Shown in pieces: positions 50,356 through 58,492 of a stretch of 64,000 nucleotides of DNA; the stretch's first letter is position 1, and the number at the start of each line of letters is the position of its first letter. The position numbers and the translations under genes are program-made. The notes beneath the pieces are model-generated. The model saw nothing but the letters and a program-made list of their open reading frames with translations. It made no database searches and was not told the origin of the DNA. The stretch comes from DASYQD01 sp036005845 (GTDB lineage: Bacteria; Acidobacteriota; Thermoanaerobaculia; Multivoradales; JAIOJS01). Location: assembly GCA_036005845.1 (NCBI GenBank), contig DASYQD010000079.1, positions 1 to 64,000 of the forward strand, given 5' to 3'.

Positions 50356-50400
50356 TTACGGGGACGCCACCTCCGTAGTAGCCGTAGGTCGACTCTTCAC
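50356..50400 (-). CDS. 14-codon leader-type peptide with a near-perfect SD
   Basis: GTG 50400 is preceded by AGAAAGGAGG with a 7-base spacer. The frame codes 14 residues (KSRPTATTEVASP after the start) and stops at TAA in the loop of a hairpin: CGGAGGT/ACCTCCG plus CCCCG/CGGGG (50343-50375). A peptide of this size under such a strong ribosome site, a stem around its stop and a terminator downstream resemble a leader peptide or a highly translated micro-ORF. Confidence 0.5.
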   Translation of the reverse strand: MKSRPTATTEVASP

Positions 50401-50555
50401 TGGACCACCTCCTTTCTGGGCGTGACCATCGTTGGCGGGTCCCAACCCACCCAGCTCCTCGGACCGCCCCAGCCCATCAGAGCCGCCGCCTCCCCTCCCG
50501 GGGGGCGGATGCTGCCGCCACGACACGTGTCGGGGCGGTTTGTCGATGCAACGCA

Positions 50556-50585
50556 AGTTTACGCGAGGAACATTCCCGCTGTCAC
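50556..50585 (-). promoter_or_regulatory. Candidate promoter for the micro-ORF unit
   Basis: On the minus strand GTGACA (50585-50580, five of six to the -35 consensus), an 18-base spacer and TAAACT (50561-50556). It lies ~150 bp upstream of the micro-ORF in an otherwise GC-rich stretch and leaves a structured leader. Confidence 0.5.
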
Positions 50586-50647
50586 CGGTCTCGGAGAGGT
50601 GCCGTGGATTGCAAACGGTGGTGACCACCCGGCCGGCGGGCGCGGAG

Positions 50648-50803
50648 CGGATCCGGAGGGCGCCGCTGTGGGGCACGCTCGCCTTTCTGAGGTATGCAGG
50701 TAGGAGCGGCTCGCTCGCCGCAGGGCGCGTCGCACGGAGGTTGCCTTTGACCGCCCTACAAGTGCGCCCTGCGGAGGCCCCACCGCGGCGCCCTCCGGAT
50801 CCG
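50648..50803 (+). repeat. Palindromic element copy A (~156 bp)
   Basis: Terminal arms CGGATCCGGAGGGCGCC... (50648-50674) and its complement (50777-50803) match at 26 of 27 positions. A second inner pair, CCGCAGGGCGC (50718-50728) and GCGCCCTGCGG (50764-50774), is perfect. The element would fold into one large hairpin. It is non-coding and is related in sequence to copy B. Confidence 0.8.
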
Positions 50804-50806
50804 CTT

Positions 50807-50920
50807 GGCGCCCGCCTTCATTGAGGTCGTCAAGCGACACCTCGGAGCACCGCTCGCGGATCAGCCGTGGTCGCCGGAGCTCGCTCGCGGTCGAAGGCCA
50901 CCGATGAAGGCGTTCGCGCC
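50807..50920. repeat. Central palindrome between the two elements
   Basis: GGCGC-N2-GCCTTCAT (50807-50821) is complementary to ATGAAGGC-N4-GCGCC (50904-50920). This makes the whole 50648-51077 stretch a nested set of inverted repeats. No coding signal seen. Confidence 0.65.
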
Positions 50921-50922
50921 AG

Positions 50923-51077
50923 CCGGGTGCGGGGGGCGCCGCAGTGGGGCTTCCGGAGGGCGCATTCGTAGGTATTCGAAAACAGCGATCGAGCAAGCGC
51001 CCGGAGGCAAGCGACCCGCTCCCACCGCACACCTCAGAAAGGGGAGCGTGCCCCACAGCGGCGCCCTCCGCACCCGG
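50923..51077 (-). repeat. Palindromic element copy B (~155 bp), inverted relative to copy A
   Basis: Arms at 50923-50950 and 51050-51077 are complementary at 26 of 28 positions (CCGGGTGCGG.GGGCGCCGC.GTGGGGC). Read on the minus strand it aligns with copy A: GGGCGCCGCTGTGGGGCACG and CCTTTCTGAGGT are shared, with two mismatches over the first 40 bases. Non-coding; probably a MITE- or REP-like unit. The sequence from 51078 to 51174 shows no feature. Confidence 0.78.
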
Positions 51078-51174
51078 CAGCGAACGCCGGCCGTAGACCA
51101 GCGACCCTCCAACCACCACGACCGCTCTTCCCGTCGCACATCGCGAGCCACCGCCCCGCCCACCACCCTGCGCT

Positions 51175-52269
51175 ATGCTCCGCCGCCCTCCGCGAGGACC
51201 ACCAGCGTTGATCGACCTCGTCCGCCGCCTCCTCCACACCCTCACCGACGTCGAAGGCATGATCCGCTGGGGCGGCTACGTAGGCCTCGCGGCGATCATC
51301 TTCGCCGAGACCGGCCTCATGCTCGGCTTCTTCCTCCCCGGCGATTCACTGCTCGTTGCCGCCGGCCTCTTCGCCGCACGCGGCACCCTCAACCTCTTCG
51401 CGCTCTGGGCGCTCCTCATCCCGATGGCCATCCTCGGCAACTCCACCGGCTACGCCATCGGCCACAAACTCGGCAAGGCACTCTTCGCCCGCAAGAGCTC
51501 GCGCCTCTTCAACCACCGCCACCTCGTCCGCACCCAACTCTTCTACGAAGAACACGGCGGCAAGGCCGTCTCCTTCGCGCAATTCCTCCCCATCTTCCGC
51601 ACCTTCACTCCCGTCGTCGCCGGCATCGCGACGATGCGCTATCGCCGCTTCATCGCCTTCAACGTGCTCGGCGCCATCTGCTGGGTCATCTCGATGACCG
51701 CCGTCGGCTTCGTCCTCGGCCGCACCTTCCCCACCATCGCCAAGCGCATCGAGCTGGTGATGATCGTCGTCGTCGCCGTCTCCTTCATCCCGGCGGCGAT
51801 CTCGGGCTGGCGCGCGCGGCGCGCCAAGCTGCGCAGTCGAAGCTCGTTCCTGGAGGCGATGGGCGCGCTCGTGGAGCGCCTGGGAAATCTCTCGTGGGAG
51901 GGCGGCTCGAACGTCCACCAGCTCGCCGCCGCGCTGCCGGCGCCGCACGGCGCCCGAGCCGTCGAGGGGCCGACGCCGGCCGTGGAGATGGTCGCCGAGC
52001 AGTCGCCGCCGCTTGCCGAGCTGAGCGACGCGGGCGGCGAGGCCGCGGGCTGGGACATCGAAGAGCGCTATGCGCAGGCGCGGGCGGCGCTCTGCTCGGC
52101 CTACGGCGAGCCGCGCGAGGACGAGGCGCCGGGCAGCGCGCCGAGCGGGCCGCGGTCGCTGCCGACGCGGACGGCGAGATGGCGCGCACCGCAGGGTACG
52201 GTGACGCTGCAGCAGCGTTGCGATGCCGACCGGCATCGGTTGGCGGTGCGTGTCGAGCCGGCCGCCTAG
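51175..52269 (+). CDS. DedA-family membrane protein with long C-terminal extension
   Basis: 364 aa. The first ~220 residues match DedA: IIFAETGLMLGFFLPGDSLL, ILGNSTGYAIGHKLGKALF, FLPIFRTFTPVVAGIATM and GAICWVISMTAVGFVLGRT. DedA proteins are undecaprenyl-phosphate/phospholipid flippases or related transporters in the inner membrane. The last ~150 residues (EGGSNVHQLAAALPAPHGAR onward) are polar, low in order and absent from typical DedA proteins. ATG 51175 lacks an SD; TTG 51208 (GAGGACC upstream) is an alternative that removes 11 residues. Confidence 0.88.
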   Translation: MLRRPPRGPPALIDLVRRLLHTLTDVEGMIRWGGYVGLAAIIFAETGLMLGFFLPGDSLLVAAGLFAARGTLNLFALWALLIPMAILGNSTGYAIGHKLGKALFARKSSRLFNHRHLVRTQLFYEEHGGKAVSFAQFLPIFRTFTPVVAGIATMRYRRFIAFNVLGAICWVISMTAVGFVLGRTFPTIAKRIELVMIVVVAVSFIPAAISGWRARRAKLRSRSSFLEAMGALVERLGNLSWEGGSNVHQLAAALPAPHGARAVEGPTPAVEMVAEQSPPLAELSDAGGEAAGWDIEERYAQARAALCSAYGEPREDEAPGSAPSGPRSLPTRTARWRAPQGTVTLQQRCDADRHRLAVRVEPAA

Positions 52270-52331
52270 CTTGCGCGCGCGCGACTCGCGGGCAGCTCCC
52301 GCCGACCGGAGCGGACGATAGGCTTGCGGAC

Positions 52332-54047
52332 ATGCGAACGCTCTCGCGCGGCCTCGTATACGGTGTGTTGGCGCTGGGTGCGGCGGTGACGGCGGCGAGC
52401 ACCGCGCAGCGCGCGGCAGAGGCGCGCCGCGCGCCCGCGCAGGAGAGCGCCGCCTACGACCTCGTCATCGCCGGCGGCCGCGTCGTCGACGGCACCGGCG
52501 CGCCCTGGTTCCGCGCCGACGTCGGCATCCGCGGCGATCGCATCGCGGCGATCGGCGACCTCTCCGGCGCCAGCGCGACGCGCCGCATCGACGCCAAGGG
52601 GCAGCTCGTGGCGCCCGGCTTCATCGACATGCTCGGGCAGTCCGAACACACGCTGCTCGTCGATCCGTCGGCGGAGTCGAAAGTGCGGCAGGGCATCACC
52701 ACCGAGATCACCGGCGAGGGCAGCTCGGCGGCGCCGGTCACCGAGGCGACGCTGCGCGACATGAAGCCGTGGCTCGACAAGTACGGACTCACCGTCGACT
52801 GGACCGACTTCCACGGCTACTTCGCGCGCCTCGCGGCAGCCAAGCCGGCGATCAACCTCGGCTCCTTCGTCGGCGCCGCGCAGGTGCGCCGCGTGGTGCT
52901 CGGCGACGGCGACGTGCAGCCGACGCCCGAGCAGCTCGCGCGCATGGAGGCGCTGGTCGAGCAGGCGATGGAGCACGGCGCGCTCGGTCTCTCGACGTCG
53001 CTCATCTACCCGCCCGGCTCGTACGCGAAGACCGGCGAGCTCATCGCGCTCGCCCGCGTCGCGTCACGCCACGGCGGCGTCTACGCCACCCACATGCGCG
53101 ACGAGGCCAACGAGGAGATGGCGGCGCTCGAGGAAGCCATCACCATCGGCCGCGAGGCGAAGATCCCGGTCGAGATCTGGCACTTGAAAGTGGCCGGCCG
53201 CAACAACTGGGGGCGGATGAAGGACGTCGTCGCCCGCATCGAGCGCGCGCGAGCCGACGGCGTCGACGTCACCGCCGACATGTACCCCTATGTGGCCAGC
53301 GGCAACGGCCTCGACGCCACCGTGCCGCAGTGGGCGCAAGCGGGCGGCGTCGACGCCATGATCGCGCGCTTCCACGACCCGGCGCAGCGCGAGCGCATCC
53401 TGCGCGAGATCCGCGAGGGCAACGGCAGCGACCTCCAGGGTTGGAAGGCGCGGCCGCCGGAGGACATCCTCATCGTCTCGGTGCTCGATCCCGAGCTGCA
53501 GAAGTGGACAGGGAAGCGGCTGTCCGCGATAGCGGCGGAGATGGGCAAGAGCTCGGAAGAAGCGCTGATCGAGCTGGTCGAGCAGGACCGCGCCAACGTC
53601 TTCGTCGCGCGATTCTCGATGAACGAAGACGACCTGCAGCTCGCGATGCGCCAGCCGTGGGTGGCGTTCGATTTGGACGCCGGCGCCTTCTCGCTGGCGG
53701 GCCCGTTCGGCAAGAGCAAGCACCACCCGCGCTCGCTGGGCGCCTTCCCGCGCGTGCTCGGCCACTACGCGCGCGAGCTGCGACTCTTCAGCGTCGAAGA
53801 GGCGGTGCGGCGCATGACCTCGCTGCCGGCGCGGCGAGTCGGCTTGGAGGACCGCGGCCTGCTGAGGCCGGGAATGGCCGCCGACGTCGTCGTCTTCGAT
53901 CCCGAGAAGATCGTCGACCGCGCCACCTTCGAAGACCCCAACGTCTACTCCGAAGGCATCGACACCGTCGTCGTCAACGGCCGTGCCGTGCTCGAAAGCG
54001 GCAAGATGACCGGCAAGCGATCCGGGCGTGCGCTTCTGAGACGCTGA
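52332..54047 (+). CDS. D-aminoacylase-like exported amidohydrolase
   Basis: 571 aa from ATG 52332, with Sec-type signal (GLVYGVLALGAAVTAA). The N-acyl-D-amino-acid deacylase layout is recognisable: DLVIAGGRVVDGTG, KGQLVAPGFIDMLGQSE, GITTEITGEGSS, LSTSLIYPPGSYA, ATHMRDEA, EIWHLKVAGR, DMYPYVASG and PGMAADVVVFDPE. The HxH metal pair expected after GFID is replaced (MLGQSEHT), so one metal site is altered while a later His in HMRDE and HLKVAG remains. Expected substrate is N-acylated D-amino acids or D-peptide fragments of peptidoglycan. Stop at 54047 meets the DUF2442 gene, convergent. Confidence 0.88.
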   Translation: MRTLSRGLVYGVLALGAAVTAASTAQRAAEARRAPAQESAAYDLVIAGGRVVDGTGAPWFRADVGIRGDRIAAIGDLSGASATRRIDAKGQLVAPGFIDMLGQSEHTLLVDPSAESKVRQGITTEITGEGSSAAPVTEATLRDMKPWLDKYGLTVDWTDFHGYFARLAAAKPAINLGSFVGAAQVRRVVLGDGDVQPTPEQLARMEALVEQAMEHGALGLSTSLIYPPGSYAKTGELIALARVASRHGGVYATHMRDEANEEMAALEEAITIGREAKIPVEIWHLKVAGRNNWGRMKDVVARIERARADGVDVTADMYPYVASGNGLDATVPQWAQAGGVDAMIARFHDPAQRERILREIREGNGSDLQGWKARPPEDILIVSVLDPELQKWTGKRLSAIAAEMGKSSEEALIELVEQDRANVFVARFSMNEDDLQLAMRQPWVAFDLDAGAFSLAGPFGKSKHHPRSLGAFPRVLGHYARELRLFSVEEAVRRMTSLPARRVGLEDRGLLRPGMAADVVVFDPEKIVDRATFEDPNVYSEGIDTVVVNGRAVLESGKMTGKRSGRALLRR

Positions 54048-54053
54048 GGGCGT

Positions 54054-54404
54054 CTAGCCGCGGTCGAGCTCTTCGAGGAGCTGCCAGCCGTCGGTCCCCT
54101 CTCCCCTATCAGCCTCGGCGATCGCGGCCGCGAGCTCGCGCTGTAAGCGAAGGTCGATGGGTTGGCCTGTCACGGCTGAATAGAGGGTGTCCGGATCAAG
54201 GTCGGCCCCATTGGGCCAGACGATGGTGCCGAGCTCCGGGTTAACACGGACCTTTGCGAACTCGGCGACCTCCGCCAGGGGGGCGAAAACGCCTTCGAAT
54301 CGGAGCGTCGCGTGAAGATCGAGCTCGCCGGCGACACCGTCCTCGAACCGCAAGGCGAGCCGATGACCGCCGAGGTGTCGAACTTCGACCACATCTTTAA
54401 GCAT
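54054..54404 (-). CDS. DUF2442-domain protein
   Basis: 116 aa. The core VVEVRHLGGHRLALRFEDGVAGELDL, FAPLAEVAEFAKVRVNPELGTIVWPNGADLDPDTLY is the DUF2442 pattern, whose members are often antitoxins paired with DUF4160 toxins. No DUF4160 partner is adjacent; the gene sits 6 bp after the molybdopterin oxidoreductase stop, suggesting co-transcription. Confidence 0.88.
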   Translation of the reverse strand: MLKDVVEVRHLGGHRLALRFEDGVAGELDLHATLRFEGVFAPLAEVAEFAKVRVNPELGTIVWPNGADLDPDTLYSAVTGQPIDLRLQRELAAAIAEADRGEGTDGWQLLEELDRG

Positions 54405-54410
54405 CGATCT

Positions 54411-56417
54411 CTACGCCCGCGCCACTTCGACGCGGGCGTCGTTGTAGCAGGCATTGCCGCCGAGGTCGGCGAGGGTCGGCGGGGCGAGGGCGTTGGCGGT
54501 GCGGCCGTTGTCGGTGTGCTTGGCCCACATGCCTTTCGGCATCAGCGCGACGCCCGGCATGAGGTCGTGGTTGAGGCGTAGAGCGGTGATCACCTCGCCG
54601 TACTGGTTCCAGACCCGCACGCGGTCGCCGTCGCGCAGCCCGCGCGGTTCCGCATCGGCGGGGTGCATCTCCAGCGGGATCTTGCCCTTCCGCAGGTGGC
54701 CGAGGTAGCTGCTGATGGTGCGGTTGGTGGCCGGCGAGATCAACGCCAGCGGCGCCGCCTCCGTCGCCGGGTCGGCTTGATAGGTGTACAAGCCGTGCGG
54801 CGTCTCGCGATCGAGCTCTTCGGGGACGAGGTGGGCCTTGCGGTCGGCGGTGCGCGGGAAGTTGTCGACGAACTGGATCGGCCCCGAACCGCACGGCGCG
54901 TCGCCGATGCCGGCGGCGTCGAGTTGCGCCAGCGCCCTGCGGTTCTCTTCCCTGCCGCCTAGCAGCGCGCGCTCGAAGTCGTCCGGCCCTTCCGCGTCGC
55001 CGGGCTTCGACAGCCCCAGCCGCCGCGTCAGCTCGGCGAAGACCTCGTAGTTCGGCCGCGCCTCGCCCGGCGCCTCCGCCACCGGCTCGATGCGGTGGAT
55101 GACGAAGGCGCCGTAGCCGCGCGCCAGCTCGCGGTGCTCGAGGAAGGCCGTCGCCGGCAGCACCACGTCGGCGTACATCGCGGTGTCGGTGCGCACTTGG
55201 TCGAAGACGACGGTGAAGAGGTCCTCGCGCTCGAGTCCCTGGCGTACGCGCTCCTGGTCGGGGTTGGTGGTCAGCGCGTTGGAGTTGTAGACGAAGAGCA
55301 CGTCGATCGGCGGATCGCCGAGCGTCAGCAGCGCCTCGGCGAGGTGGTTCATATTGATCTCGCGCGTCCTCGGCTCGGGCTCGGCGACCGCGGCCGCGTC
55401 GTCGACCTTCCAGGCGCCCGAGTTGCTCATCGTGTAGCCCCCGCCCCGCACGCCGAACTTGCCGCCGACGGCCGGCAGCGACAGCACCGCCGACACCGCC
55501 GAGCCGCCGTTGCGGTTGCGCTCGAGCCCCCAGCCGCAGCGGATCACCGCCGGCGAGGAGTCGGCGTAGAGCTGCGCGAAGGCCTCGATCTGCGCCGCCG
55601 GAATCCCCGAGGGCCCCGCCGCGCGCTCCGGCGTCCACTCTGCCGCGCGCTTGCGCAGCTCCTCCCCGCCCGTCGCGTGCTCGGCGAGGAACGCCTCGTC
55701 TGCACGGCCGTTCTCCCACAGCCAGCGCATCACCGCCAGCGCCAGCGGCAGGTCGCCGCCGGGCCGCACCTGCAGATGCAGGTCGGCCTGCTTGGCGAGC
55801 GGCGTGGCGCGGGGATCGACCACCACGAGCTTGGCTCCGTTGCGCTGCGCCTCCTGCACGATGGGCACGAGGTGGATGCCGGTGGCCGAGGGGTTCATCC
55901 CCCAGATCACGATCAGCCGCGCGTGCACGTAGTCGGCGAAGGCGACGCCGGGCATCTTGCCGTAGAGGCCGATCGCGGCGCGTCCAGTGGCGGCGGCGCA
56001 GACGGTGCGCAGCAGCCGCGAGGCGCCGAGGCGGCGGAAGAGCCGCGCGTCGTGGGCCTCGTGGGTGAGCATGCCGTTGCTGCCGCCGTAGCGGTAGGGC
56101 AGGATCGATTCGCCACCGAACCGCTCTCGCGCAGAGCGCAGGCGGTCGGCGATCGTGCCCAGCGCCTCGTCCCAGGAGATGCGCTCGAAGCGTCCCTCGC
56201 CCTTCCTGCCCACGCGCCGCTCCGGATAGAGCAAGCGGTCGGGGCCGTAGAGCAGCTCCGGGATGTGCCGCACCTTCGAGCAGATGAAACCCTGCGTGTA
56301 GGGGTTGCGGCGGTCGCCGTCGAGCTTGACGACGCGGCCGGCCTCGACCTTCACCTCGAGGCTGCAGGCGTCGGGGCAGTCGAGAGGACAGGCGCTGGTG
56401 CGGATGGTCGCAGGCAT
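54411..56417 (-). CDS. Molybdopterin-dependent oxidoreductase with N-terminal 4Fe-4S site
   Basis: 668 aa. The N-terminus CPLDCPDACSLEV plus FICSK gives the four Cys of a 4Fe-4S cluster (C-x3-C-x3-C-x~27-C). Mo-bis-MGD-binding segments follow: RISWDEALGTIADRL, VIWGMNPSATGIH, LVVVDPRATPLAKQADLHL, DVLFVYNSNALTTNPDQ, VVLPATAFLEH, and a C-terminal barrel (GDRVRVWNQYGEV). This is the soluble assimilatory/formate-dehydrogenase-like CISM group. No Tat signal is apparent and no electron-transfer subunit lies nearby, so its partner and substrate are unknown. It starts 82 bp from the divergent SnoaL gene. Confidence 0.92.
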   Translation of the reverse strand: MPATIRTSACPLDCPDACSLEVKVEAGRVVKLDGDRRNPYTQGFICSKVRHIPELLYGPDRLLYPERRVGRKGEGRFERISWDEALGTIADRLRSARERFGGESILPYRYGGSNGMLTHEAHDARLFRRLGASRLLRTVCAAATGRAAIGLYGKMPGVAFADYVHARLIVIWGMNPSATGIHLVPIVQEAQRNGAKLVVVDPRATPLAKQADLHLQVRPGGDLPLALAVMRWLWENGRADEAFLAEHATGGEELRKRAAEWTPERAAGPSGIPAAQIEAFAQLYADSSPAVIRCGWGLERNRNGGSAVSAVLSLPAVGGKFGVRGGGYTMSNSGAWKVDDAAAVAEPEPRTREINMNHLAEALLTLGDPPIDVLFVYNSNALTTNPDQERVRQGLEREDLFTVVFDQVRTDTAMYADVVLPATAFLEHRELARGYGAFVIHRIEPVAEAPGEARPNYEVFAELTRRLGLSKPGDAEGPDDFERALLGGREENRRALAQLDAAGIGDAPCGSGPIQFVDNFPRTADRKAHLVPEELDRETPHGLYTYQADPATEAAPLALISPATNRTISSYLGHLRKGKIPLEMHPADAEPRGLRDGDRVRVWNQYGEVITALRLNHDLMPGVALMPKGMWAKHTDNGRTANALAPPTLADLGGNACYNDARVEVARA

Positions 56418-56498
56418 GGGCGCATTTTACGCCTGCCATCCAACGGCACGAGGGCGCCGTATTCTCGCCGAACCCACAACGAATCCGGAGGGACTGCC

Positions 56499-56897
56499 AT
56501 GAGCAACAGCCAGACGATCCGTGACCTCTACGACGCCTTTCAGCGCGGCGACCTGCCGGCGATCCTCGCCGTCGTCACCGACGACGTGGACTGGAACAAC
56601 CAGCGCGTCGCCTCGCGGGAGTGCCCGTGGAACGGCGACTTCAGCGGCAAGGCGAAGCTGCCGGGGTTCTTCCAGGCCGTCGGTGACAACCTCGATATCC
56701 GCGTCTTCGACCCGCACACCTTCATCGAGAACGGCGAGCGCGTGGCCGTGCTGCTGCGCATCGAGTCGGTGCTGCGGCGCAACGGCAAGCCGCTCAGCAA
56801 CGACGCCGTCCACGTCTGGGACCTGAGCGACGGCAAGGTGAGCCGCTACCGCCACTACAACGACACCGCCGCCGAGCTCGAGGCCTGGCGCGCGTAG
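56499..56897 (+). CDS. SnoaL-like/nuclear transport factor 2-family protein
   Basis: 132 aa, ATG with GGAGGG. The NTF2-like fold is indicated by IRDLYDAFQRGDLPAILAVVTDDVDW at the N-terminus, FFQAVGDNLDIRVF, ENGERVAVLLRIESVLRRNG and HVWDLSDGKVSRYRHYND. These small alpha+beta barrels bind hydrophobic ligands and range from isomerases to stress-induced proteins. Divergent from the molybdopterin oxidoreductase. Confidence 0.88.
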   Translation: MSNSQTIRDLYDAFQRGDLPAILAVVTDDVDWNNQRVASRECPWNGDFSGKAKLPGFFQAVGDNLDIRVFDPHTFIENGERVAVLLRIESVLRRNGKPLSNDAVHVWDLSDGKVSRYRHYNDTAAELEAWRA

Positions 56898-56916
56898 CGT
56901 CGTCAGTCAAGCAAAC

Positions 56917-56944
56917 GGGGCCGGCGCCGCGAAGCGCCGGCCCC
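56917..56944. terminator. Bidirectional terminator-like hairpin
   Basis: An 11-bp perfect stem, GGGGCCGGCGC and GCGCCGGCCCC, around the six-base loop CGCGAA. It sits between the convergent SnoaL and matrixin genes. There is no T-run, but the stem is very stable. Confidence 0.6.
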
Positions 56945-56959
56945 ACCGCTGCGCACGGG

Positions 56960-58492
56960 CTACTTCTTGGTGCGCACCTTCAGCGTGTTGCTGGCGCCGG
57001 CGACGGCGCCGTCGGCGCGCAAGGCGGTGACACGCAGCGTGACGAGCTGGTTCTTCTTGAAGCCGCCGACGGTGACGCTGGTTTCGTCGCCGCCGGCCGT
57101 CGCCAGCACCTGGAAGCTCCCCTTCTTCCCCACCAGCTCGACGCGGAAGCTGGCGACGTCGGCGAAGGACGCGGTCCAGGCGAGGTCGATCGTCGTCTGG
57201 GTCGTGCGGCTGGCCGCGACCGTGAAGGCCTGTGTGGCGCCGCCCGAGCCCGCGCCGCCGCTGGGCGCCGGCTGGTAGCTGCCGTCGCCGTAGACGACCG
57301 AGGCGCCAACACGGTCGTCCTCGCCGAGGCGCGCGCCGCGGCCGTCGTTGTGCACGTTGGGGAACATCAGCGATTGCGGGTCGCTGGCGTGGCCGAAACC
57401 GAGAGTGTGGCCGAGCTCGTGGGCGAAGACCTCGGCGGCGCCCGCCGGGTTGCCGGCGAAGAAGCACTCGGTGCCGTCGTTGACGACGACGTCGGACTCG
57501 ACGACCTCGTGGTAGGCCCTGCCGCGGTAGTCCCGCGTCGAGCTCCAGTACCAGGAGCCGCCGACCGCGAGCACGCCGCCGTGATTGCAGTCGAAGGTGC
57601 CGGCGGCGGTGCCGTGCGGGTCGCCGAAGACGAATGCGTCGACGCCGTCGTTCGAGGTGAGACCGCCGGTGGCGGTGGTGGTGCCGTCGTAGGTGTAGCT
57701 GATGGCGCTCGTCGGGTCCGCGTCCCAGGCCTCCATCGCGGCCTGGACGGCGGCGGCGGTGGCGTCGAAGCCGAGACCGGGCTGTCCCGACGACTGCACC
57801 CTCCAGCCCGCGCGGCCACCGCCGTCGAAGCCGAACCAGCGCGGCGAGATGCCGTCGCTGGTGCCGTAGTAGGCGAACGCCTTCTCCTGCGGCGCGGTCG
57901 TGCGCGATCCGCGCACCCAGTAGTCGGCCTCGCGCTGCACGCCGGCCGCGCGGTCGGCGAGCCAGGCGACGAAGCGGGCGAGGTCGCGGCGGCCGCCCTC
58001 CTGCTTCGCCGGACCCGCGAGGCTCACGGCGCCGTCAAGGTCCTGCTCGGCGATGACCGCCCCTGCGGCGGCACGCGCATGGAAGGCGCCGAGCATGAGG
58101 TGCAGGATCGAGTAGCTGCCGTCTTCATTGGCGTTCAGGAAGAGCAACGCCTTCTCGCCCACCGCGAGCGCCGGGGCGCCCTCGATCTCGAGGCCGATGC
58201 CGTCGGCGCGCATGCCGCCCGGCACGCGCACGACGACGGTGCTGCCGGGCAGGTAGCCCTGGACGAGCTCGTCGGCGGCGACCAGATAGTCGGTCGCCGG
58301 CATCGCGTCCGCGGGTCCGGGCTCGACCGCGACGACGTCGACCAGGGCGATGACCTCGGCCTGTGCGGCGAGGTCCCGGTCGGCGATGGGAACGTAGGAA
58401 GTGGCTGCCGCGGGTACCGCGAGGGCGAACGAGGCGACGACGGCGGCGAGGGCTGCGAGGGCGAGGCGGGCGGCGCGGCGGATGGGGTTCAT
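56960..58492 (-). CDS. Exported matrixin-like zinc metalloprotease with C-terminal fibronectin-type domain
   Basis: 510 aa. Signal peptide to AAATSY. Residues 30-200 form a propeptide-like region. The catalytic domain has HELGHTLGFGH (~389-399), the zinc-binding HExxHxxGxxH of metzincins, then SLMFPNVHNDGR, similar to the matrixin/Met-turn SxMyP. The last ~85 residues (TIDLAWTASFADVASFRVEL) are fibronectin/Ig-like. The upstream 58493-58640 segment is unusually AT-rich and holds a TTTAGCTAAA palindrome. Expected to be secreted and proteolytic. Confidence 0.88.
   Translation of the reverse strand: MNPIRRAARLALAALAAVVASFALAVPAAATSYVPIADRDLAAQAEVIALVDVVAVEPGPADAMPATDYLVAADELVQGYLPGSTVVVRVPGGMRADGIGLEIEGAPALAVGEKALLFLNANEDGSYSILHLMLGAFHARAAAGAVIAEQDLDGAVSLAGPAKQEGGRRDLARFVAWLADRAAGVQREADYWVRGSRTTAPQEKAFAYYGTSDGISPRWFGFDGGGRAGWRVQSSGQPGLGFDATAAAVQAAMEAWDADPTSAISYTYDGTTTATGGLTSNDGVDAFVFGDPHGTAAGTFDCNHGGVLAVGGSWYWSSTRDYRGRAYHEVVESDVVVNDGTECFFAGNPAGAAEVFAHELGHTLGFGHASDPQSLMFPNVHNDGRGARLGEDDRVGASVVYGDGSYQPAPSGGAGSGGATQAFTVAASRTTQTTIDLAWTASFADVASFRVELVGKKGSFQVLATAGGDETSVTVGGFKKNQLVTLRVTALRADGAVAGASNTLKVRTKK

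Noticed and set aside
50378..50417. 16S rRNA 3' end fragment
   Set aside because: Only ~27 scattered bases match and there is no rRNA sequence upstream or downstream; it is better explained as the antisense of a strong SD leader.
50559..51260. A 233-aa minus-strand frame across the palindromic elements
   Set aside because: Its repeated PEGAAVG-like segments are just the translation of the inverted-repeat arms; no SD and no domain.
54170..54454. DUF4160 toxin partner for DUF2442 in an overlapping frame
   Set aside because: The frame has no DUF4160 pattern and is antisense-like to the DUF2442/molybdoenzyme coding sequence.
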